A stretch of 64,000 nucleotides of DNA from Proteiniclasticum sediminis (lineage in GTDB: Bacteria; Bacillota; Clostridia; Clostridiales; Clostridiaceae). The position numbers and the translations under genes were made by a program. Positions 33,495 through 42,092 of this stretch are shown piece after piece (positions within the stretch are counted from its first letter, which is position 1; each line of letters opens with the position of its first letter). The stretch is from NCBI RefSeq assembly GCF_018128025.1, contig NZ_JAGSCS010000001.1:177322-241321 (forward strand), given 5' to 3'. Below the pieces are notes generated by a model, which did not search any database, was not told the origin of the DNA, and saw nothing but the letters and a program-made list of their open reading frames with translations.

Positions 33495-34592
33495 ATGGAT
33501 CTTAAATTAAGACCGAAATCAGAATGTATGTATGACGAACTGTCCCTGGGCGAGGTAATGCTCAGACTGGATCCGGGCGAGGGAAGAATCCGCACAGCCC
33601 GCGAATTCCGCGCATCCGAAGGCGGCGGCGAGTACAATGTGGCTCGCGGCCTGGCCAAGTGCTTCGGCCTGAAGACTGCCGTGGTCACCGCCCTGGCCAA
33701 GAATGATGTGGGTTACCTGGTGGAAGAGCTCATCGACGCCGGCAAGGTGGACTCCCAGTTCATCGTCTGGAAGGATTTTGACGGCATCGGCCGATCCGTG
33801 CGCAATGGTCTTAACTTCACCGAACGCGGATTTGGCGTCCGTGGAGCCCTGGGCGTATCTGACCGGGCAAACACCGCAGCCAGCCAGCTGAAAGTGGGCG
33901 ATGTGGATTGGGAATACCTCTTCGGAACCCTGGGTGTTCGTTGGCTCCATACCGGCGGTATCTTTGCAGCGCTGTCCGAAACCACTGCTGAAGTGGTCAT
34001 CGAAGCCCTGAAGGTCGCCAAGAAGTACGGCACCATCGTTTCCTACGACCTGAACTACCGTCCCTCCCTCTGGAGCAATATCGGCGGACAGGCCAAGGCC
34101 CAGGAAGTCAATAAGGAAATCGCCAAGTATGTGGACGTCATGATCGGCAACGAAGAAGACTTCACCGCATGCCTCGGCTTTGAAATCGAAGGCAATGACG
34201 AAAACCTGAAGGAACTGGACATCGAAGGCTACAAGCGTATGCTGGACAATGTGGCAAAGGTATACCCCAACTTCAAGGCCATCGGCAACACCCTGCGTGA
34301 AGTCAAGTCGGCCACCGTCAATGACTGGGCTGCCATGGTCTGGGCTGGCGGAGAGATCTACAAGTCCCGCGACTACAAGGGCCTGGAGATCATGGACCGC
34401 GTAGGCGGAGGCGATAGCTTTGCTTCCGGACTCATCTACGGACTCATGGAAACCCAGGATCCCCAGAAGGCCGTGGAATATGGCGCAGCTCACGGAGCCC
34501 TGGCCATGACCACGCCTGGAGACACCTCCATGGCTCGCAAGGCTGAAGTGGAAAAGCTCATGGGCGGCGGAAGCGCTCGCGTACAGAGATAA
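33495..34592 (+). CDS. kdgK: 2-keto-3-deoxygluconate kinase (PfkB family)
   Basis: KdgK phosphorylates KDG to KDPG, supplying Eda, its operon partner. The 365-residue ribokinase-fold protein has the N-terminal GGGEYNVARGLAK motif, SYDLNYRPSLW and the C-terminal catalytic motif DRVGGGDSFASGLIYGL with its conserved Asp. It is somewhat longer than typical KdgK (about 310-345). GGAGG (33483-33487) selects ATG 33495 (7 bases) over ATG 33489 (1 base). Other sugar specificities in the PfkB family are possible, but the eda neighbour supports KDG. Confidence 0.88.
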   Translation: MDLKLRPKSECMYDELSLGEVMLRLDPGEGRIRTAREFRASEGGGEYNVARGLAKCFGLKTAVVTALAKNDVGYLVEELIDAGKVDSQFIVWKDFDGIGRSVRNGLNFTERGFGVRGALGVSDRANTAASQLKVGDVDWEYLFGTLGVRWLHTGGIFAALSETTAEVVIEALKVAKKYGTIVSYDLNYRPSLWSNIGGQAKAQEVNKEIAKYVDVMIGNEEDFTACLGFEIEGNDENLKELDIEGYKRMLDNVAKVYPNFKAIGNTLREVKSATVNDWAAMVWAGGEIYKSRDYKGLEIMDRVGGGDSFASGLIYGLMETQDPQKAVEYGAAHGALAMTTPGDTSMARKAEVEKLMGGGSARVQR

Positions 34593-34605
34593 GAATTTTT
34601 TAACG

Positions 34606-34641
34606 GACCGCAAGGGAAAATTTCCCTTGCGGTCTTTGTCT
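34606..34641 (+). terminator. Rho-independent terminator of eda-kdgK
   Basis: A 14-bp perfect stem (34606-34619 with 34621-34634) and TTTGTCTT tail. Confidence 0.9.
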
Positions 34642-34707
34642 TGTGGGGAATGCGCCATTTCCCAGCAGCGGGAAAGCCGATGTCACAAACTCTTAACAGG
34701 AGAAGGT

Positions 34708-34736
34708 TTGAAAATGTGGAGTCGGACCGATATAAT
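34708..34736 (+). promoter_or_regulatory. Promoter of the alpha/beta hydrolase gene
   Basis: TTGAAA (34708-34713), 17 bases, TATAAT (34731-34736). It lies downstream of the possible upstream starts and so fixes the start codon at 34789. Confidence 0.82.
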
Positions 34737-34788
34737 AAAAGGTGAAGAGGTTTTCATCTTTAAAATATTTGGGAAAGAAGGGATAGTA

Positions 34789-35829
34789 TTGATACCCAGA
34801 CTGGAACCGAAGGAAATCAAAACCCGCCGGCTCACCGTATCGTACCTGGAAAAAGGGGAGGAGCATGACAAGCTTCTGGTCCTCATTCACGGGAACACTT
34901 CCTCCAATGTTTTCTATCTGGACACCATTGAACGGCTCAGCGCCGAATTCCATGTCCTGGCACCGGATCTTCGGGGCTATGGCTTCACCGAACGCCTCCC
35001 CATCGACGCCACCCAGGGACTTCGCGGCTGGAGCGAAGATCTCCACGCCTTTTTTGAGGCTTTATCCCTGACGAAAAAGCCCCATCTTCTGGGCTGGTCC
35101 ATGGGGGGAGGCGTCATCGTCCAGTACGCCTTGGATCACGCGGACAATGTGGCCTCTCTCATCCTGGTCAATCCATTGCCGCCCTATGGCTACAGCGGCA
35201 CCCGGGAAGACGGCACCCCCAACAATCCAAGCTACAGCGGCACCGGCGGAGGTACCGTCAATGTAAACTTCGTCAAAGCCCTGGCGGAGAAGGATATTTC
35301 CGCTGAAAATCCCTTCTCCGTACCCAATGTGCTGAAAAACTACTTTGCTCCGGGCTTCGTTCTGGAACAGGAATGGATCGATCTTTTTGTGGACAGCATG
35401 ACCCGCATGGGCATCGGCGAAGACTACTATCCCGGAGATTTTCTGCCCTGTGCGGAATGGCCCCATATGGCTCCCGGCACCCGGGGCATTGGCAACGCCA
35501 TGTCCCGCAAGTATGTTGATCTTTCCGGCATCGTGAATCTTCCGGAGAAACCACCGCTCCTCTGGATCCGCGGGGCAAAGGACGCCATCGTCTCCGACAC
35601 CTGTCTTCTGGACATCGGCTACCTGGGCAAACTGGGTTACGTTCCCGGATGGCCCGGCGACGAGGTTTATCCGCCCCATGCCATGATCGCCCAGTCTCGC
35701 AGAGTCTTTGAGGAATACCGCAGAAACGGCGGGGTATCCGAAGAGTACGTCTTCGAAAATGCTGGCCATGGCCCCATGGTGGAGGCTCCCCAGGAGTTCT
35801 GCGATGTGGTGAGCTCCTTTATCCGATAA
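34789..35829 (+). CDS. Alpha/beta hydrolase of unknown substrate
   Basis: A 346-residue alpha/beta hydrolase. It has the oxyanion segment LIHGNTSSN, the PDLRGYGFTERLP loop, the nucleophile elbow GWSMGGG, an Asp in WIRGAKDAIVSD and the His in ENAGHGPMVEAP. An insertion of about 110 residues rich in Gly, Tyr and Asn (GYSGTREDGTPNN, SYSGTGGGT) forms a large lid. The TTG start at 34789 follows GAAGGGA at about 6 bases; the frame is open to 34627 but that part contains the promoter. The substrate is unknown. Confidence 0.84.
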   Translation: MIPRLEPKEIKTRRLTVSYLEKGEEHDKLLVLIHGNTSSNVFYLDTIERLSAEFHVLAPDLRGYGFTERLPIDATQGLRGWSEDLHAFFEALSLTKKPHLLGWSMGGGVIVQYALDHADNVASLILVNPLPPYGYSGTREDGTPNNPSYSGTGGGTVNVNFVKALAEKDISAENPFSVPNVLKNYFAPGFVLEQEWIDLFVDSMTRMGIGEDYYPGDFLPCAEWPHMAPGTRGIGNAMSRKYVDLSGIVNLPEKPPLLWIRGAKDAIVSDTCLLDIGYLGKLGYVPGWPGDEVYPPHAMIAQSRRVFEEYRRNGGVSEEYVFENAGHGPMVEAPQEFCDVVSSFIR

Positions 35830-35839
35830 TGCTCTTTTG

Positions 35840-35869
35840 GAGGAAGAATCTTGGTTCTTCCTCTTTTTT
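35840..35869 (+). terminator. Rho-independent terminator
   Basis: A 9-bp stem (35840-35848 with 35855-35863) followed by six T residues. Confidence 0.9.
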
Positions 35870-35934
35870 CGCTTAACACTATCTGAATTATCGAAAAATT
35901 ATTGTGGAACGCGATATGGGCAGGTGCTATGATG

Positions 35935-35943
35935 AGGATACAG
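35935..35943 (+). promoter_or_regulatory. Extended -10 of the nfeD-floA operon
   Basis: TG-C-TATGAT (35935-35943). The only upstream hexamer (TTGTGG, 35912-35917) is 20 bases away. The leader carries a TCCCGT/ACGGGA stem near 35952-35968. Confidence 0.5.
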
Positions 35944-35995
35944 AGGAGTTCTCCCGTTTGTGACGGGAAAGTTTCTCCGGAAAGGATGATGAATC

Positions 35996-37294
35996 ATGAC
36001 CCGTGTTTGGAAACTGATGGCGACGCTCCTCCTCGCTTCTTCCTTTGCCCTGACGCCAGTGATGGCGCTGGACGTCTGGGAAGTGCGCTTCAGCGGAGAA
36101 GTCTCGCCCAGCCAGTCCCTCTGGCTGAAGGAAGCCTACGCTTCGGCAGAGAAAGCCGGCGCAGAAGCCGTGTACCTGGTCTTGGATACTTTAGGCGGAC
36201 GAGTGGATTCAGCTCTGGAGATGGCGGACACCATCTCCTCCATGGACACCATTGTCCTCGTCAACGGGCGGGCCATCTCCGCCGGTGCCCTCCTGGCCTT
36301 AAGCGGCAGTGAGATGTACATGACGGAAGGTTCCACCCTGGGCGGGGCTGAACCCCAGCTGGGCGGGGTGCGGGCCGATGAAAAAACCGTGTCGGTGTGG
36401 GCCGCGGCCTTAGCAGCCCAGGCAGAGAAAAACGGCCGGGATCCCCAGATCGCCCGGGCCATGGCCGATGAGTCCATCGCCATTCCCGGCGTTGTGGAAG
36501 CCGGAAAGCTCCTGACCCTCACGGCGGACGAAGCGGACAAGCTGGGCATGACCGACGGGGTCTACCGAAGCATGATCCACTTTGAACAAGCGAAGGGCTT
36601 CACCGTCATCGGCAGCAGCGGGAAAACCACCCTGAACCGGGTGACGGATTTTCTCACCTCCTCCGGCGTCAGTACCATTCTCCTCATGTTGGGCCTGGCG
36701 GGACTCCTCATTGAGTTCTTTACCCCTGGATTTGGCATCCCGGGCATTCTGGGACTTCTGTGTCTGGGGCTCTACTTTGGGGGAGGAATCCTCGCCGGCG
36801 TCACCGGGTGGGAAGCGGTCCTTCTCTTTCTCCTGGGGCTGGTGCTACTTCTCATTGAAATTTTCCTCATTCCGGGCTTTGGCATCACGGGGATCACGGG
36901 ACTGGCCGCCATGTTTGGCAGCATCTTCCTGTCCACCCCCGATCCCGCCACCGCCGTCAAGTCCCTGGTCATCGCCATGATTGGCTCCATTGTGCTCCTC
37001 GTCATCGTTTTCCGGTTCACCCCAGGACGCCGAGTCTTCACACGGCTGATCCTGCAGCACCGGGGAACCACCGAAAACGGCTATATCGCCGTGACCCCGG
37101 ATCTGGAACGCCACGTGGGCAAAATCGGCGTGGCGAAAACCACCCTACGACCCTCGGGCACCATGACCGTGGAAGGGGAGGATATTGATGTGATCAGCGC
37201 CGGAGAGTTCATCCCAGCGGGGACCCCCATTCAAGTGACCAAAGTCGAAGGTATGCGCGTATTTGTGAAGATCATCGAAAAGGAGTTGGAGTAA
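35996..37294 (+). CDS. nfeD: NfeD-family membrane protein with ClpP-like serine protease domain
   Basis: A 432-residue membrane protein in the long NfeD class. It has a signal peptide (about 1-25), a ClpP-class protease-like domain (VYLVLDTLGGRVDSALEMADTI and the nucleophile-type segment GRAISAGALLAL), four or so membrane helices (about 220-345) and a C-terminal OB-fold (about 360-432). NfeD proteins partner with flotillin/SPFH proteins, and the next gene is floA, beginning right after the nfeD stop. The function is thought to involve membrane microdomain organisation. Confidence 0.9.
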   Translation: MTRVWKLMATLLLASSFALTPVMALDVWEVRFSGEVSPSQSLWLKEAYASAEKAGAEAVYLVLDTLGGRVDSALEMADTISSMDTIVLVNGRAISAGALLALSGSEMYMTEGSTLGGAEPQLGGVRADEKTVSVWAAALAAQAEKNGRDPQIARAMADESIAIPGVVEAGKLLTLTADEADKLGMTDGVYRSMIHFEQAKGFTVIGSSGKTTLNRVTDFLTSSGVSTILLMLGLAGLLIEFFTPGFGIPGILGLLCLGLYFGGGILAGVTGWEAVLLFLLGLVLLLIEIFLIPGFGITGITGLAAMFGSIFLSTPDPATAVKSLVIAMIGSIVLLVIVFRFTPGRRVFTRLILQHRGTTENGYIAVTPDLERHVGKIGVAKTTLRPSGTMTVEGEDIDVISAGEFIPAGTPIQVTKVEGMRVFVKIIEKELE

Positions 37295-38287
37295 ATGCCT
37301 GAACAGTTTTATTCATCCCTCATTATCTTTGTCATCGTCGTCGTTCTTTTTGTCATGCTCTTCACCATTATTCCGGTGAGCCTTTGGATCAGTGCCCTGG
37401 CTGCCGGCGTAAAAGTGGGGTTCTTTAACCTCATCGGCATGCGTCTTCGCCGGGTCGTGCCCAGCAAAATCGTCAATCCCTGGATTAAAGGCGATAAGGC
37501 CGGACTGAAGCTGGACGGGAACACCCTGGAAGCCCATTATCTCGCTGGCGGCAATGTGGACCGCGTGGTCAATGCCCTCATCGCTGCCGAACGAGCCCAG
37601 ATTCCCCTGGAGTTTGAGCGGGCGGCGGCCATTGATCTGGCCGGTCGCGATGTGCTGGAAGCCGTGAAGATGTCCGTTAACCCCATCGTCATTGAAACCC
37701 CCTTCATCAGTGCCGTGGCCAAGAACGGCATTGAAGTGAAGGTCAAAGCGAAAGTCACGGTCCGGGCCAACATCGACCGCCTGGTGGGCGGTGCCGGCCA
37801 GGAAACCATCATCGCCCGTGTGGGCGAAGGCATTGTCACCACTGTGGGTTCCTCGGAAGACCACAAGCTGGTTCTGGAAAACCCCGACTCCATTTCCTCC
37901 ACGGTGCTGAAAAAGGGACTGGACTCCGGGACGGCCTTTGAGATCCTCTCCATCGACATCGCCGATGTCGATGTGGGCCGCAATATCGGCGCCAAGCTCC
38001 AGGAAGACCAGGCCCAGGCGGACAAGAAGATCGCCCAGGCCAAGGCAGAAGAGCGCCGGGCCATGGCTGTGGCCCAGGAGCAGGAAATGAAGGCCGAAGT
38101 CCAGGCCATGCGCGCCCGTGTGGTGGAAGCCGAAGCGGAAATCCCCCGGGCCCTGGCTCAAGCCTTCCGCGATGGTCATCTGGGTGCTTTCGACTACTAC
38201 AATCTGAAGAACATCCAGGCGGATACCCAAATGCGCGATGCCATTTCCCAGTCGGGAAAACCCGCCACCGCCCAAAAGGATGAGTAA
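37295..38287 (+). CDS. floA: Flotillin-like protein FloA (SPFH domain)
   Basis: FloA organises functional membrane microdomains in Firmicutes. The 330-residue protein has a short N-terminal membrane hairpin (about residues 7-40), the SPFH domain with [13 protein letters not shown] and [21 protein letters not shown], and a C-terminal Ala/Glu-rich coiled coil with repeated [21 protein letters not shown]-like heptads. ATG 37295 directly follows the nfeD stop, giving tight coupling. The order nfeD-floA matches Bacillus yqeZ-yqfA. Confidence 0.93.
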   Translation: MPEQFYSSLIIFVIVVVLFVMLFTIIPVSLWISALAAGVKVGFFNLIGMRLRRVVPSKIVNPWIKGDKAGLKLDGNTLEAHYLAGGNVDRVVNALIAAERAQIPLEFERAAAIDLAGRDVLEAVKMSVNPIVIETPFISAVAKNGIEVKVKAKVTVRANIDRLVGGAGQETIIARVGEGIVTTVGSSEDHKLVLENPDSISSTVLKKGLDSGTAFEILSIDIADVDVGRNIGAKLQEDQAQADKKIAQAKAEERRAMAVAQEQEMKAEVQAMRARVVEAEAEIPRALAQAFRDGHLGAFDYYNLKNIQADTQMRDAISQSGKPATAQKDE

Positions 38288-38302
38288 GAAGGAGGCAGTG
38301 CC

Positions 38303-38854
38303 ATGGATTTCCTGGAAATCATCCTTCTGATTCTGGTCTTCGGGATCTCCGCCGCCACCAAGCGCAATCAGAAAGCCCGCAAGACATCCTCCGAAGGAAA
38401 ACCCGCGCCTACACCGGAGAAACTTCAGGCACAGCAGCGCCAGAAAGAGGCCGTGGAAACCTTTCTTCGACAGCTCACTGGAGAGCAGCTCTATCCCCGA
38501 AGGCCTCCTACAACAGTAAAACCCTCATCGCCCCCGCCAAAGCCCGAGAATATGGACAAGGCATATTATGACAAATTCTGGGCGGAGGAAGCTTTGGATG
38601 AAGCTGCCATGGAAGAACGCTCCCGCATCGATGCTGAAAAGTGGCAGAAAGAAATGGAAAAGGACTATGCCATCAACGATGCCCCGGTGCCGGAGGAAAC
38701 GCCCATGACCGTCACAGTACTCCTGGAAGAGGAAGAGGGGGAGACCCTCTTTCAGTTCTCCGATGCTCGCATGGGCTTCATCTGGCATGAAGTTCTCGAG
38801 AAACCCAAAGCCCTCCAAAAACGGTCACCCTACCCCCATCAGGGGGCCCGGTGA
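38303..38854 (+). CDS. Hypothetical membrane-anchored protein of the nfeD-floA operon
   Basis: This 183-residue protein has one N-terminal membrane helix (DFLEIILLILVFGISAA) and then a charged, Pro-rich, mostly disordered cytoplasmic region with a Glu-rich acidic stretch near residue 142. I do not recognise a family. It begins 15 bases after floA with AGGAGG upstream, so it is the third gene of the operon; Bacillus has the unrelated-looking yqfB in the same place. It may be an accessory of the flotillin complex. Confidence 0.72.
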   Translation: MDFLEIILLILVFGISAATKRNQKARKTSSEGKPAPTPEKLQAQQRQKEAVETFLRQLTGEQLYPRRPPTTVKPSSPPPKPENMDKAYYDKFWAEEALDEAAMEERSRIDAEKWQKEMEKDYAINDAPVPEETPMTVTVLLEEEEGETLFQFSDARMGFIWHEVLEKPKALQKRSPYPHQGAR

Positions 38855-38876
38855 CCTTCGCCCTCGAAGAATTTCC

Positions 38877-38905
38877 TTGTCACCGTTTCGAAATCAGGAT
38901 AGAAT
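38877..38905 (+). promoter_or_regulatory. Promoter of the RlmI-like gene
   Basis: TTGTCA (38877-38882), 17 bases, TAGAAT (38900-38905). Transcription would start near 38912, leaving a leader of about 165 bases. Confidence 0.72.
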
Positions 38906-38911
38906 AGGGAA

Positions 38912-39070
38912 GATATGAACCGTGCACCACTAACGCTGAACTTACGGTTTTGCGATTTTTTAGGTGCTGTACGAAACTCAGGATTACCTTCGGCAAAACC
39001 ATACCGAAGGTAATCCTTCCTTATGCCGCCAGCTTCAGCCGGTGGTATAAGGACATGACCACAAGGGAGG
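38912..39070 (+). ncRNA. Structured leader RNA of unknown class before the methyltransferase
   Basis: The leader contains several inverted repeats in order. GCACC (38924-38928) pairs with GGTGC (38963-38967). A 14-bp perfect stem joins 38980-38993 to 39004-39017. A second, immediately adjacent 13-bp stem with two G-U pairs joins 39018-39030 to 39041-39053. GGTTTTGC (38946-38953) is complementary to GCAAAACC (38993-39000), which lies in the loop of the 14-bp stem. The ribosome site GGGAGG follows at 39065. There is no T-tract after either stem. This resembles a cis-regulatory RNA but I recognise no known riboswitch. Confidence 0.45.
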
Positions 39071-39078
39071 AAATCAAG

Positions 39079-40275
39079 ATGGCAATTGCGACACTGAAAA
39101 AGGGAGAAGGCCGGGAACTGAAAGCCGGAGGACTCTGGATTTATGATAACGAGATCGCCGAGATCCAAGGCGAATTTGACAATGGAGACATCCTGGAGAT
39201 CCAGGATTTTGACGGCTATCCCCTAGGAAAGGGCTTCATCAATGTGCAGTCCACCATCCGGGTCCGGATGATGACCCGGGATCCCCAGGCCGTCATCGAC
39301 GAAGCCTTTCTTCGAAAGCGTGTCCAGGATGCCTGGGATTACCGGAAGAAAGTGGTCCCGCTAGACAGCTGCCGCCTGATTTTTGGCGAAGCAGACTACC
39401 TGCCGGGGCTGGTCATCGATAAGTTCAGCGATGTTTTCGTGGTGGAGTCTCTAGCCTTGGGAATTGACCGCTACAAAGAGACCCTGGTGAGGCTGGCCAA
39501 GGAGATCCTGGCTGCCGATGGCTATAACATTCGGGGTGTCTATGAGCGAAGCGATGCCAAGGTCCGGGAAAAAGAAGGCCTGGCGCGGACCAAGGGATTC
39601 CTCGGGGAACCCTTTGACACCAACGTGGAGATCGTGGAAAACGGCGTGAAATACCTTGTGGATGTGAAGGACGGGCAAAAAACCGGCTTTTTCCTGGACC
39701 AGAAATTCAACCGCCTGGCCATCCAGAAGCTGGCGAAGGACGCCAAGGTCCTGGACTGCTTCACCCATACGGGCTCCTTTGCCCTCAATGCCGGCATTGC
39801 CGGCGCCAAGCATGTCCTCGGCGTGGATGCCTCGGAGCTGGGCGTCACCCAGGCTCGACTCAATGCCAAGCTCAACGGGGTGGAGGACCGGGTGGAGTTT
39901 ATTACCCGGGATGTCTTTGAGCTCCTGCCGGAGCTGGAAGAAAAAGGGGAGAAGTTTGACCTGGTCATCCTGGATCCTCCGGCCTTCACCAAATCGAGAA
40001 GCGCCACCAAAAACGCCATCAAAGGCTATCGGGAGATCAATCTGCGGGGGATGAAGCTAGTGAAGAACGGCGGCTTCCTGGCCACCTGTTCCTGTTCCCA
40101 CTTCATGACCCCAGAGCTCTTCACGAAGACCCTGGCTCAGGCGGCGAAGAACGTCCACAAGCGTCTCCGACAGGTGGAGTACCGTACCCAGGCCCCGGAT
40201 CATCCCATCCTCTGGGCCGCAGATCAGTCCTACTATCTCAAGTTCTATATCTTCCAGGTGACCGATGATTATTAG
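39079..40275 (+). CDS. Class I SAM-dependent rRNA methyltransferase, RlmI-like
   Basis: A 398-residue methyltransferase of the RlmI/RlmK-type family, which makes m5C in 23S rRNA. An N-terminal PUA domain (about residues 1-75; GEGRELKAGGLWIYDNEI) binds RNA. An EEHEE-like linker follows, with FGEADYLPGLVIDKF. The Rossmann domain has the SAM motif LDCFTHTGSFAL, DASELGVTQA, LVILDPPAFTKS (motif IV) and TCSCSHFM with the catalytic Cys region. GGGAGG (39065-39070) selects ATG 39079; the frame runs open upstream through the leader RNA to 38950 but that part is not protein-like. Confidence 0.88.
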   Translation: MAIATLKKGEGRELKAGGLWIYDNEIAEIQGEFDNGDILEIQDFDGYPLGKGFINVQSTIRVRMMTRDPQAVIDEAFLRKRVQDAWDYRKKVVPLDSCRLIFGEADYLPGLVIDKFSDVFVVESLALGIDRYKETLVRLAKEILAADGYNIRGVYERSDAKVREKEGLARTKGFLGEPFDTNVEIVENGVKYLVDVKDGQKTGFFLDQKFNRLAIQKLAKDAKVLDCFTHTGSFALNAGIAGAKHVLGVDASELGVTQARLNAKLNGVEDRVEFITRDVFELLPELEEKGEKFDLVILDPPAFTKSRSATKNAIKGYREINLRGMKLVKNGGFLATCSCSHFMTPELFTKTLAQAAKNVHKRLRQVEYRTQAPDHPILWAADQSYYLKFYIFQVTDDY

Positions 40276-40280
40276 ACCGC

Positions 40281-40310
40281 AGACGGGGTATCTTGCCCCG
40301 TCTATTTTCT
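40281..40310 (+). terminator. Rho-independent terminator
   Basis: An 8-bp stem (40281-40288 with 40296-40303) followed by ATTTTCTT. Confidence 0.85.
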
Positions 40311-40343
40311 TGCTTGCAGGAAACGTCCGCAAATTTCAGAAAA

Positions 40344-40371
40344 TTGTAACCCTATCCCTTCATCCTATGGT
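40344..40371 (+). promoter_or_regulatory. Possible promoter of the first RsiV-like gene
   Basis: TTGTAA (40344-40349), 16 bases, TATGGT (40366-40371), about 110 bases before the start. Confidence 0.4.
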
Positions 40372-40479
40372 AGAGTAGAGATATAGATTTATCCTGTATA
40401 GAAAATACAGTGTTTCCATGGGACATATGCTTTATCCACTCCCCATAGCAGAAGTTCACCATGACGAAGGAGAAGTGAG

Positions 40480-41958
40480 ATGATCCGATTTAGCCAGCGA
40501 CGTATCCGATTCCTGGGCTGTATGCTCCTCATTCCGTTGATGCTGTCCACCACCGGCTGCCTGTCCTGGCGGACCAGCGGCAAGGAAAAGCCGGGCGAAA
40601 TCCTCGGTCCGCCTTGTGGTGTGGTGCAGGGGAGTTATCCCGCAGCGGTTTCCGATGGAAACTTTTATTTCTACTACCGTAACCCACTGGATGTCAATAT
40701 CCACGAATCCCGGCAGGAGAACATCCACAACAGCACCGTGGAGGTGAGCGGTCTTCGGGACCACACCAGGGAAGAGGAGCTGAACCGCCGGATTCGGGCA
40801 GCCCATGAAGCTCTGGTGGCCATGGTCAATCCTCCAGCGGAAGCGAAGAAAAGCACTTCGGAAAACCCCCTCAATAAAAGCATCGAGAAGGTATTTGACA
40901 ATGTGGAGTTCAGCGGGAACGGTCTTCTGTCCATCTCTTTCTACCGCACCTGGTACAAAGAACCAGAGGAAGTGGTCCTCAAGGAAGTCCTGAACCTGGA
41001 TCTGGAAAAGGGACAGGAACTGACCTTGAGTGATCTATTTATGGAGAACTTCGATTACGTGACCTTCCTCAACGACCGGATCAAGGCCTATATCCGCGAG
41101 AGCCGTGAGGGGGGAAGAGTGGTTTTCCCCCTAGACGAAGCATTTCCGGGAATCACGAAAACCCAGAAGTTCTTCCTCCAGGAGAATCAGCTGATACTGA
41201 TTTTTGATCAGGAGACCCCGAATTTTAACGGGGCCGCGGCCCCGGTGGAAGTTCCCATTCCGCTTCTGGACATTCAGGACAAGCTGGTCCTCAACACACG
41301 GTTTGCCGAGAAGAACAAAGACCTTTTTGCTTTTAAAATCACGGAATATGTTCTCCTGGCAGCTCCCCATATCCCCATGCACTCCCAGACGACATCCGAA
41401 ACCGTGGGGAAAATTCAGGTGGAACTGTCCATGTATTATCCGGAATCTGTGCCGGAGGCTCTGGTGAAGCGGATCGAATCCTACTATGTGCGAAATGAGG
41501 AAATCCTCGCGGCCCTCGTGAAAGAAGACAAAGAGGGCATGTATTTGAAGGCCGTTGCGCTGAATCAAGTGGGGAAGTTCTATGTGTTCCTCATGGATGA
41601 GTTTTCTCATGTGGAGGGCAACAGCTCCCGCCACAAGTCCGTCTACGGGATCTTTACCCTCCAGGGGGAAGAAGTCCACTTACCGGATCTTTTCCTTCCT
41701 TCGGCAGACTATGAAGCGGTCTTCATCCGGCATATCCAGAAGGATATGGATCAGTGGAGCTTTGGGGGAGCCGCCTTTGAAAAGACCGCGGAAGAGCTCT
41801 ATGGGGAGGGGATCACTGTGGCGTTATACCCCGACGGCATCATGTATGGCACCTTACCGATAACGCTGAAGTCAGGGGAAATCATCCCCCTGGGTCATGT
41901 GATTCCTTTTGATGAGTTTGGCCTGGAAAACCTGAAGCTCTTTTCCGAGAATCCCTAA
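40480..41958 (+). CDS. RsiV-like lipoprotein with two DUF3298-type halves
   Basis: A 492-residue lipoprotein; the lipobox is STTGC, about 30 residues in. The mature part resembles the extracellular DUF4163/DUF3298 region of RsiV, the lysozyme-binding anti-sigma factor of Bacillus, but the anti-sigma domain is absent. Two related halves follow each other: the first has FYYRNPLDVN, LISF-type strands and LTLSDLFMENFDYVTFLN; the second has HLPDLFLPSADYEAVFI and ends DEFGLENLKLF. It is paralogous to the gene at 42958. A sensory or binding role outside the membrane is inferred. Confidence 0.72.
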   Translation: MIRFSQRRIRFLGCMLLIPLMLSTTGCLSWRTSGKEKPGEILGPPCGVVQGSYPAAVSDGNFYFYYRNPLDVNIHESRQENIHNSTVEVSGLRDHTREEELNRRIRAAHEALVAMVNPPAEAKKSTSENPLNKSIEKVFDNVEFSGNGLLSISFYRTWYKEPEEVVLKEVLNLDLEKGQELTLSDLFMENFDYVTFLNDRIKAYIRESREGGRVVFPLDEAFPGITKTQKFFLQENQLILIFDQETPNFNGAAAPVEVPIPLLDIQDKLVLNTRFAEKNKDLFAFKITEYVLLAAPHIPMHSQTTSETVGKIQVELSMYYPESVPEALVKRIESYYVRNEEILAALVKEDKEGMYLKAVALNQVGKFYVFLMDEFSHVEGNSSRHKSVYGIFTLQGEEVHLPDLFLPSADYEAVFIRHIQKDMDQWSFGGAAFEKTAEELYGEGITVALYPDGIMYGTLPITLKSGEIIPLGHVIPFDEFGLENLKLFSENP

Positions 41959-41979
41959 GCTTCTCGAGCCCATAAACTA

Positions 41980-42027
41980 ATGAAACCCCCTGATTTCTAA
42001 AGAGAAACTGGGGGTTTCATCAATTTG
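41980..42027 (+). terminator. Rho-independent terminator
   Basis: An 11-bp stem (41980-41990 with 42010-42020) with a 19-base loop, then CAATTTG. Confidence 0.82.
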
Positions 42028-42092
42028 TCATTCTCTTCTGAATAATCTTGGTTAAACTATAGACAAAGATGTGAACTAAGGGGGAAAAGCTC

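Noticed and set aside
34627-34788. N-terminal extension of the alpha/beta hydrolase
   Set aside because: It overlaps the kdgK terminator and contains a strong promoter (34708-34736), so it lies upstream of the transcript.
38950-39078. N-terminal extension of the RlmI-like protein
   Set aside because: The frame is open but passes through the leader hairpins; GGGAGG at 39065 and the PUA domain start point to ATG 39079.
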